Shown here one piece after another: positions 54,926 to 64,000 of a stretch of DNA of 64,000 bases. How positions within the stretch are numbered: the stretch's first letter is position 1; every line of letters begins with the position of its first letter. The notes beneath the pieces were generated by a model, which was given only the letters and a program-made list of their open reading frames with translations, was not told the DNA's origin and did no database searches. The stretch covers positions 13,014,001-13,078,000 of the forward strand of contig CATNEN010000038.1 in the NCBI GenBank assembly GCA_950097015.1, written 5' to 3'. Source of the DNA: Macrostomum hystrix (Eukaryota > Platyhelminthes > Macrostomidae). Made by a program: the position numbers and the translations under genes.

Positions 54926-57900
54926 CTACACCTGGGAGGATGTAATGGAGTAGGAGCTATGCACTGATCTGTCGCAGGTACAAACGTCTGGTCGACTGGC
55001 CATGCTTCTGCTGCCGTTAATGTGACCACCACTCCTGTCTAAGTAGCGGAACTTGGCGCCTCCGCTGCCAGTAACTCCGCCGTTCCGATCTAGCGGCATT
55101 GATGCATAAGCACGCACAGAAGCTCCCAGACCGCTGTCCAGAGTGTCCACAGCCGTTGCGTGCATGCCGCTGTACAGCGGAATTCTGGGCAGCGTGGCTG
55201 TGCACTGCTGATAGCCTGCAATCCCAGCAACTGCAGAGGAATTCTGAGCTCCCGGTTGACTAAAGTGCAGGTGATGATGGCTGTGATGCGAGCATGATGG
55301 CGGTCCCTTCCCGATGGCATCAATGGGAGTTTGCATTGGGGTGTCTTCGTCCATCGCGCAGCCGCCTGGCACCGCACTGCCGCCGCTCATACGAATTCGT
55401 CTTGCCGCTGATAGCATTATTCGCCGCCGATATACTACTATGATTAGGCCGCTGAGTAGTGCGAGCAGCACCAGTAAAATAAGAATTATAATTATCACTT
55501 GGCTGGTGCTGAGACACATGCTGTACTTGCACACCGCGTCAGCTGTTGATGGACAAAAGGAATCATTTTCAAGTTGATTGATAGAAACTACACCTTGTTA
55601 CACCTCATATTGCTCATGATGATGTCCACCACAGTTCACCAAGCCCACCCGAGTTTCTACCCCAGCTAATTATGTTACCTGTTAGATTTATGCTACAGTT
55701 GGGTGAGCTGATGCAGTGGGGGATTACGTTTCTTGCTCAAGGTACGAATAATTTTGCGGACTTGATTAGAAGTCCGCGGTCCGAAGCTCTAACCACACGG
55801 CACCTACTTAAAATTAAAATATTGTCAAGTTTTGAGACATCTGCCTTCGTATTGACGAATTAGACACAATCTATACTTTCTTTTTATTTCATCCTCATAA
55901 AAGAGTATATTCTCAGGTTTAGAATCTGAACCCTTGCAGTAAACGCACAAGCCAGCTCTTTGATAATTTATGCTCCTAATTCTCTAGATCTTGTACTCGT
56001 AGTTCTTAAACCTGCAAATGGTGTCAAAGGGAAAAGTAGAAGACGTGGTTCATGAAACTCACAGATTTCCGACCGCTTAGCTTGGTGCTTTGCCGTGACC
56101 ACTAGTCTGATCTCCTCGTCAAGCTCTCTGACTCCAAAGTCCGGACTTCTTTTGGCCATTTTGTCTGCCTTGCATGCCACTTTCTGTTTTTAAATAAATT
56201 TTTATTTATTTAAAAAGTCTTGTTTTTGAACATTAGAAAACAAGTATAGGTTCGAAAAAAGAATTACTAAAAGCCATGAGTGGTTCAAGCAATGAGCATC
56301 GAGATTGGTTCAGGTATTGGGTTCAAGAACTGAAAATCGTGATCCAGGAACTGGTAATCGAGGTAAGGTCCAGTCTAGAAATCGAGGACTACGAGTACAT
56401 GAGTCGTGATTTTATTAGTAGGGCTCATTCATTACGCCTGAAAATTTTCGACTGGAAAACTAACTCATGTGCTAAATAAAATCTGTCATCGTGGATAAAA
56501 TGGGTCAGGTAACCACTATAAAATAATTTTTTTAGAACTTCATGAGTGAGTCCTGACACTACCACAAAAAACCCAGTGAGCAGCAAAAAATGGTTAACTA
56601 AAATTAGGGGTAGGAAGTCACATTTTTTACCCCAAGTTTCTCACTGGATCGCAAAAAATGGCTTCGCTTTCGTAGCAGATTCGCACTGTGCAGGCAAAAT
56701 ACACAGCCGGAAGTGAGCCGCCCAATCGGAATGCCGGAAAGCTTCCGGTCTGTTGTAGATGCACGCCGGTTATTTCCCGTGGACTGTGAAAGCTTGCATT
56801 GAAGCCAGACTCAGACACGGCGGCTCTGCAGCAGGTGGATTTTTTAATACTGGAAAAACAACTCGGAAAACAATTCACCAGACGTTGATTTATTCACGCG
56901 CTTGTTTGGAGTTTGGAGGATGCTTAAAGTTTAGAAGCTCTGTTGACCGTCCAGTGCATAAAAAGTCCCAATCTCTAAGCTTCCGTTAAACACTAAACGG
57001 GACATAAAATTTTCTTGGTGTCTGGAAAATATCCTCAATGTCTCAAATCCTCGAGATCGCAATTGAGAGCGAAAGTGCGCTAGAAAACGGAATCTCAAAA
57101 TTCACTAATAGGTCCACTTTCTTCGTGTCGATAAAAGTTCACCCGAAAGATAATAAATGAAGGACAATTTAGCATACTTTGACCCAATGCTCCAAAGGCG
57201 CATGAAACTACTCATTGGGGGACCTTTTCTCGACAACAATAGCCATAGGGAGGCTCCTAAGGCATGGCTCATTTTTGGCATATTTTCTGGCAATTTCCGT
57301 TGGCAAATACAGACGCTGTGCCTCCCTCTCTCACTCTGTCGCGCTGCTCGTTTATCAAGGCCGGGTAAGGAAAGAGAATAACGAAAAAAACATCGGTGCA
57401 GACCTGGTCTAGATGAGTGTGTAGGTGAAAATTTCTGTAAAAATGGATAAATCTAAAAAGCGAGATCGAATTCCCATTGGAAAAAAACTGCATTAAGCTA
57501 TTATCCGATGAAGCCTTGGCTACAGATCTTGGATTTCGTTCTGAAATGCTTGAATGATCATCTTAGCCAGTGTTATTTAAGATGTTAATTGGCTACAAAG
57601 ATCCACAGACCACCTATAGGAGGGGACATTGTGCAGTATATATTGAGTTGTTTTGATGTTGAGAATAGGTCCTGCCGGCCTGTGATATATTTTGGTAGTA
57701 AGAACAAGGGTTCCGCGCGGACTCCATGTATTTAGACCTCTTAGCTTAGAGTCCTAGACTCTCTGTCGCAACTTCTTTATCTATGCAATGTTTTATGCAA
57801 AAAATCTACTGAATCCTTCTTCCGAAGGCTATAATATCTATACATTTGAGTGTACATATTTAAATTCTCAAGTCAGTGCTAATACGCTCGTACAAGCTTG

Positions 57901-60900
57901 AGCTTCATTCTCATACCATATTCATGGATCCGTATAAAATAGTCATTTCTTCTTTTAAGGTTCAAGACTATTATGCGTGATGGCAAAATTATGCTTAAAC
58001 AAAGAGAAAGCAATGCTGGAGAGGGTAATGGCCTTTTTATGTAGCCAGTGCCCGAAGTACCGGGGGATGCGCTCGCATTATCCAGCTGGTAAGCTACTCT
58101 CGAATTCATGACTCATTCTGTCCTTCCTATGCATGCGCCTTATTGCCAAGAATCTGAATTCTTGTGCACAGCAGCACAAGAGAGATGCTTAAGGAACATT
58201 ACAATATTAATACCCGTATGTTTAAGTCAGCAATCACATTCTTATTCTGGAATTCTCACGTACGTCAAGCTCTACCAGAAGTTTTGCAGTTCCACGTGCA
58301 CTCCAAGTCCCGGAACCGAAGTCTCAGTCAAGTTCACTGAGTCAGACTTTATTTCAGTCTTACATGTACGTTAGTTACTCCAGCATTCTCAAAGCCTCTT
58401 AAGAATGCCGTGGCTTACCCGCCACATTCAATCAGCTGGGTAGATCCGGAGCTCCTCGAACGAGACGCCGCTGCAACAGAGCACTGCTTCACAAGGAGGT
58501 TCGTGTATCCGTCTGGAATGCAGTGTTTTGAACCGCTCACTTTCTTACTTAGAAAAACCCGTTAAGTACATTGAAACATAAAAGACTCCATATATCTATG
58601 AATACTATTGTAATCATCAGTGTTTTGATAGATCTTACCATAAACAAACTCATTACTTGCATGCATTTTTCTATGTAAAGAATTCTCTAAAGGCTTAGAT
58701 GACAAAAATAGTATTTTGCACTTTTGACTCAGGTTAAATCAAATTTTAAATGACGTAGAGTATTGCTGACTTCTGATAGCACGATCATCTCTCTAGCCAA
58801 GTTCTGGAGTAGCAGACTTGGAAACTAGAACTACAAAAGGCTGCAAAAAGCTAACTAAAGCAACCATGCCGGCTGACCTGCACCTGGCAAAGCCTAGCCA
58901 GGAAGCGCTGCAAATTGCAGGCTAGTAGAGTCTGGCGGGGACTATAGTTACTCTCAAACGGCTGCAATCCACTGCAAGGAAGGCACAATAATTAGCGGAC
59001 CAGGGCCTTTCATAATCATTACCGGTGGAGTCTCGCAGCAGCACCTCCAGCTGGATGGGGTCCTCCTCTTCGATCTCGGCCACTGAGAAGCCCGAACGGT
59101 TGAGCACTCGCAGCCACAGGGCCAGACCGGAAACCGCGCGGGGTGGCAGCTCCCAGTGCGACTGCTGCGGCAGCCCTTTTCTGCTTGGAGGTTGGAGAGT
59201 GAAGGCAGTGCAGAGAGAATAGTTGCTGACCAGAGAAAAATAACCTAGGAAGCAACTAAAGAACAATTTCTAAGGAAAATTATCCTATCATCCCCAAAGC
59301 AGATGTGAGTAGCACACTTTTAGAGTTTTAACATCCTTACTTTTTAGGAATCTTACTTGTATAAACCAGTTACTCTCTGAATACTAGTATCTAATTAAAA
59401 AATTATAAAAATATATGAATTTCTTTGCTGAATGACACTTGCACACAAGCGAGTGCGAGAATTTTTTCAGTACAAAGTACTGAATATCATTTTCACCAGA
59501 CAACAAACCTGGGCTTAATCTTTGCATCCATAGATTCATTGCCTCCAGGCTTGTCGGCTGTCACGGTACACATGAGGTCAACAACAATGTCCGGATACGT
59601 GTAAAAGTTTCTGTTCCACAGGACTCTCAGGGTTGCTTCCAGGACCTTCTGGTTAACGGCGTCAGCGTCACTCTGAAGAAATTCGGAATTAAACAATGTA
59701 AAGTCATGCTGATCATAGACTCAATGATTTCAATCTGTGTCACAAACCTGTCACTTTAAAATCGATTGTAACGACTAATATTAATCCAAGTGCTTAGTGC
59801 TTAGTTCTCACTTGATACATTAGCCGATTCACGGTGATGGACCTGCCACCGCAAGGTGAGTCCGAGTCAAGTCGCAGCACAGCTTTGTACAAGCCACCAC
59901 TGGCCTCCTGCAACTGGCACACCGAGGTCTCTTCCGTGGTGACGTGACGCACGCCGCTAGTCACCTCGCTTGGGTAGCCATCGATGTAGGCGATGGACTC
60001 ACCACTCCTGAGTCGGCTTAACAATTCGTTGTAAGGTGGAGCAGCATAGCCGGGGTCGAAAGTCACCTCCATGTAGCCGTTTCCGCAGGTGACAGACACT
60101 GGATCGTAGTTAGGGATAGGGACTCGATGGTGAAGATGCCAGTAATTCCTAGCTCGTATTATATTATATATAGCTTATAATCGCCAATCGGGACAACACT
60201 TTTTAGACTTTGTTTTGTACCACAGGTAAAATTTTTTTTCCATCTTGCTACGTTTTACTGCAGCGTTTTAAAAGTTTAGAAACTTGTATGCCGTAACTTG
60301 TACGAGTACTACGAGCGTATGTACCAGAGAATTATACTGGTACTTGTAACTAAAGATTTTAACTCCCAATGCCTGAGTGCTTAAGTGGCTATCCTGAAAA
60401 GTTTCGCTATAGTTTAAGGTTTAATGCAATAAAATTCCAGGAATTTTTTCCAAACGAAAGCCTGACTCGCAGCTTTTTAATATGACCAAATCTACATGCA
60501 AAACATCGTAAAATATCCTTAAAGACTCACAACTCCCGAACAACTTCAAAGAGTCTCTAAGATCTAAACTCCGAAATATCAACTGTTAGCTCATAGGGCC
60601 GGATTATAGACTGCAATGATGTGGAAGCGTGGTACCTCTTTTCATGCCGATCCGCTAGAAAATTCTGTGCTGTGCTCTCTCGACACGGACTGCAAGGCCT
60701 CAGCGAATTTGTCGCTTTTCCACCAGCTCTTTCAACAAGAAATTACAAGAACGTACAAGAACAAAACTCGTCAAAGTCTCTGCAGTCTGCGTTTCGGCAT
60801 CACTCCCCTCCCTCACCTTCACAAGGCAGAAAGTCATTAATCAGATTATCGCACACTCGTTCATGGTCACGACGGGTGGTGATTTAATTTCTTCTGTTCT

Positions 60901-63172
60901 CTCATTGCGACCGGGCAAATCGGACCCACAACTGGCGGTTCTCACTTGCTGGAGCTGCGGGCAACGACTGGGCTGATTGAATTGTGAAAAAGGACGCCTG
61001 ATTTTCGTTCCCTTTGCATTATTTTCTTTCTATGTTTCCTTGGGTCTGTTCCGCTCTGTGGAGCAACTTGTCTAAGGGGCGAGACCATGGACACGAACGT
61101 CTGGCAGAAGCACTGCCTCTCCTTCCTTAATATCGCTCAAGATATGACTCAGTTGCTAGACTTTAGATAGGTTTGCAAACCTGTTAGACGGCAGAGACTG
61201 CAATTAATGGCACTGAAGTATACATACCGATAGCGAGTTCAGAAATGATTTAAAATTTCTTATCATTTCAATTTAGTCAGTTTGGCAAGACTATGTCGAA
61301 TTCAGTAAGACTGGACCGACGCATTATAAGTGAGGGCGAGCCAACAGATTTTCGGAATTCAGAACATCGCAAATTATCAATGAAACGGTTTTCTTTTATT
61401 TAGTCCTCATTGTTAGTTGGATTCTTCGTCGCGTTGATGTTTCCTTGAAAAGAAGCTGTCCTTTTTGAGAAGCTCACCAGCGGAAGATTAATAGAATACA
61501 CAAGAATTCTTGTCAGTTGATTTGACCAGTTTCTGTAGCTAATGATTTCCCATTCTGCCAAGACATACACAATGGCCATTCGTGCCAATGTAGGCAATCT
61601 GCTGGCCTGAATGCCCGCCAGGCATCCAGTTCGGTTGTTTCCTGACGCTTGTTTTTGGCTTCTCTTTTCTGAACGATGCAAAGCAAAAGACAAACTCAGT
61701 TTTGTGCTGGTGCCCTCGGGCGCTTGTATTCGGAAACTGTCATGCGTCTCGAAATATAATGAAAGAAAGAGGATGGACTGAATAAAGTGAACAAGCCCAT
61801 TTCAGCCTGGCTTGGACATTACCGGGAGCAGGTTTACTGACTAGCGCTCAATGTATCATAGAACAATTACCCCAAATTTTCGGGCACAATGAGGCACCAA
61901 CCAATGAATATCCACTAGATCCGCAAATGGGCTAGGAACTATAGACACGAGTCTTCACAACCTAAGATTTCAAATAATCTTGATAGCTAACACTTGTGGC
62001 TATGTTTTATGGTCATTTATATGACATTTACCGTGATGTCTTGAGCATTGTTTGGCCCCTTTTTCGGCTGGTGTCGACAATCTTTTGGGGCAGAGACAGC
62101 CAGCACGGCTGTGGTTGCTGGGCGAGTAGCAGGTCCCGTATGGATCGGATTCAGCGCATTCCTTGCACCGCTCTGACTCCTTCTTGAGCACTTCGACTGG
62201 AATTGTTGGAATGTGTGCAAAATTTTCTGGGCAGCATGAAAAGACGTTAAAATAAGGTTTTTGCCCTATCTATGTACTGTAAAGTGGGTTTCGAACAAAA
62301 TGTGGTTACTTGATCCAGTTCGTCATTGATATGGGATGGACAGCCCGCGCCATACATGTTTATATTTTTCTTTTTGGCGCTGCAGTCGGAGTTGGCGAAT
62401 ATCATGCAAACACTGCTCTTTTGGTTTTCATCGCTTTACCTTCTAGGTTTAGGTACTATTGAACAAACTTCTGAGTGGATTGCTCAGAGGAACTTACACA
62501 CAGATTGAATTGAAGTTGGCAGCACTGACATTCCGTTGCTTAGTAAATATTTAATCAAGGAAGCGGACTGAGAAAGACTCTCAGATTGAATTGCCAAGTC
62601 TCTAAAGTTGATTTTGACCCAGGAAAGAAAGGCGAAATGTGAACTCACAGCACTCATAGTATTTGAGCCACGGCTGGTACACCGGCACGTGGCCCTCTGA
62701 GCACTGGCACTTTCTAAAGTCAGCTTCGGTGTCGCGGAGCTTTTGACAGACGGCCTGCTTGCTGCGACAGAACAAGCTTTTGTCATCGCACACGTCGTCA
62801 ATATCACCTGTCGATGGAGCAGAAAATACTGATTCAAAACAATATCCGATTGATGGAGAAAGGGGTTGTGGTGCAGTTTCAAGAATAAACAGGATTCTGT
62901 CCGCTGCTGTGCAACTCACGCAGCTTGGTTGAGCACACTGGCCGACCCCAGTGATCCGAGCTGCCCGCCTGTCTTGGTACGCCTCGATTTGCCGGGCACG
63001 AGCAGCTGAGCCGAAAAGTGGCACCGCCTTCGGTCAGTAGGGGGCCATTGCTTCTGTAAATAAGGTCGGGTTGAATAATCGCAAGCGGCTTAAGATGTTG
63101 TGGCGCTTGCACTTCACACAGCTCGCAGTTGTGGCGCTTGCAAGCAATAACAACAGAAACTGCAGGCTTCAA
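54926..63172 (-). CDS. ZP-domain type I membrane protein with EGF-like modules (eight exons, 5' end incomplete)
   Basis: Exons in coding order: from about 63,172 (start not fixed) to 62,920, possibly split at 63,053; 62,807-62,649; 62,196-62,032; 60,122-59,812; 59,672-59,509; 59,180-59,023; 58,512-58,419; 55,542-54,926. Phases agree at every junction. The first exons are cysteine-rich and EGF-like (DDVCDDKSLFCRSKQAVCQK...CQCSEGH; RCKECAESDPYGTC...CLCPKR). Next comes a zona pellucida domain (VSVTCGNGYMEVTFDP; CGGRSITVNRLMYQ; DIVVDLMCTVTADKP; IQLEVLLRD). The last exon has a membrane helix (IIIILILLVLLALLSGLII), a basic stop-transfer (YRRR) and a roughly 165-residue tail rich in Ser, Gly and His. 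ZP proteins polymerise extracellularly in matrices or apical surfaces; the role here is unknown. The signal peptide exon is not found. Confidence 0.8.
56063..56159 (-). CDS. possible first exon of an unidentified gene inside a ZP-gene intron
   Basis: From an ATG at 56,159 the minus strand reads MAKRSPDFGVRELDEEIRLV followed by TAKHQAKRSEI up to a good GTGAGT donor. The codon usage and donor look real, and the same frame stays open upstream to an acceptor-like AAAACAG. Its phase does not fit between the adjacent ZP exons, so it would belong to another transcript or be a chance frame. No continuing exon was identified. Confidence 0.3.
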
Positions 63173-64000
63173 GCAGTTGTCAATCGGTGGTTACAAAACT
63201 AATTTGGAATGCTTAGCGCAGCTCGCTAGATTCTAGCTGGTGGGGACCCCTTGCTCAGTTAATCAGGCTGAAAATATTTAATGAAATCCAGCCCGAGACC
63301 AAAGTTCCCAGAAGACTCCACTTTCCCTATGTCCACTTTGAATCTAAAAAGTGGATCCCAGCAGAACTTTCCGGGCACGCGACGCATTCAATTAAGAGCC
63401 AGCGGTTCCATGGAAACTCTGCGTCTCCAGGAATTGAAAAAAACTAGTGAAGAGTCTGCGGTGAGAGTCAAAGCTAGTCTTCTTGCCTGTTGAAGAAGGA
63501 TTTGTTTGCGTCAAGGAAGTGGAGGAGGTTGGGCCGTGAGAGTCGAGCCGAGTGCTAATTGAGGTCAGTTAGAATTCCTTGAGCTACCAGTGACTGCGGC
63601 ATGGGAATCAATGTCCTGCAGCGTGACTAAACAGCAATCTTCCGATACTCCCCTCCTCTTCTGAGCCGCTGTTGCCGATATTCAATCTGCCCCTCACCCC
63701 AGACTGCAGAGGCCGCGCCAAAATGCCTGCTTTCTGCTTCAGGCTGGACTAAACTGGGCGAGTGAGAATGCTCAATGCTCCTAGTGCTCAACTTTGAGTC
63801 CGGTCACAGACGTTGTGCTCCCTGAGCAGCGTAAACGGGCTTCAACGAGCCTATTCTCGCCTATTCTCATATTCTCGTTCAGGAAAAAGAAATTTTGACA
63901 CAAGATTAGCCTTCACAATGCATCATGAGATGTCTGTCTCCCCAGGGGAGTCCTGAGCAAGCTTATCAGCGCGGGTAGGCTAAATATAGAAGAAACAGAT
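63173..64000. other. right end of the window, nothing assigned
   Basis: Upstream of the readable ZP exons on the minus strand. It probably contains intron or 5' sequence of that gene. The 70-codon plus-strand frame at 63,281 has no recognisable domain or splice context. Confidence 0.5.

Noticed and set aside
60616-61693. Open frames between ZP exons
   Set aside because: Short, without domain or splice support; they lie in the intron between the exons ending at 62,032 and starting at 60,122.

Overview
This window is nuclear DNA from an invertebrate animal. Coding sequence is split by GT-AG introns, and four conserved or recognisable animal genes can be read from splice-consistent exons: the mTORC1 scaffold raptor, an N4BP2-like protein (P-loop kinase, CUE-like and Smr domains), an M17 leucine aminopeptidase of the NPEPL1 type, and a ZP-domain membrane protein. 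Two DEG/ENaC sodium-channel paralogues are also present. The proteins are divergent, introns range from about 70 bases to several kb, and repeats are dense. This suits a fast-evolving, repeat-rich lineage such as a free-living flatworm, but that placement is inference and no species can be named.

Layout. Positions 1-9,010: a possible exon fragment, a tRNA-derived repeat, then two DEG/ENaC genes in head-to-head orientation (minus 4,883-3,099; plus 6,394-9,010) around a short CAG repeat. Positions 9,069-27,920: a nested stack of mobile elements. The outermost is an element of about 18.9 kb in its present state, with inverted arms over 2 kb long. Its interior holds a decayed transposase-like gene, a non-LTR reverse transcriptase fragment and a frameshifted Ty3/gypsy pol. 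Its left arm was later split by at least four insertions: a piece of about 418 bp; inside that, a 7.3-kb element with 1.13-kb terminal inverted repeats and a perfect 8-bp target duplication; a 289-bp MITE; and, separately, a 667-bp solo LTR with a 5-bp target duplication. Positions 27,921-30,814: a stray fragment of the giant arm and a broken IS630/Tc1-like transposon, one of whose TIRs carries a 42-bp perfect palindrome flanked by 6-bp duplications.

Positions 32,266-40,702 (minus): raptor in nine exons, with retrotransposon remains and a 50-bp-unit satellite in introns. Positions 42,217-45,763 (minus): the N4BP2-like gene, with a 28-bp-unit satellite in an intron. Positions 46,000-46,561: a tRNA-like sequence beside a small Merlin-like element. 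Positions 48,942-52,982 (plus): the M17 aminopeptidase in seven exons with one internal frame inconsistency and a non-LTR fragment in its last intron. Positions 54,926-63,172 (minus): an EGF-like/ZP/transmembrane protein in at least eight exons. The remaining stretches are intergenic or intronic and show nothing I can support.

The host genes do not form an operon or pathway; they are unrelated neighbours, apart from the DEG/ENaC pair, which looks like a local duplication. The most unusual part is the layered inverted-repeat structure at 9-28 kb. The clean 7.3-kb element inside it encodes no transposase I recognise and is the best candidate for something undescribed.
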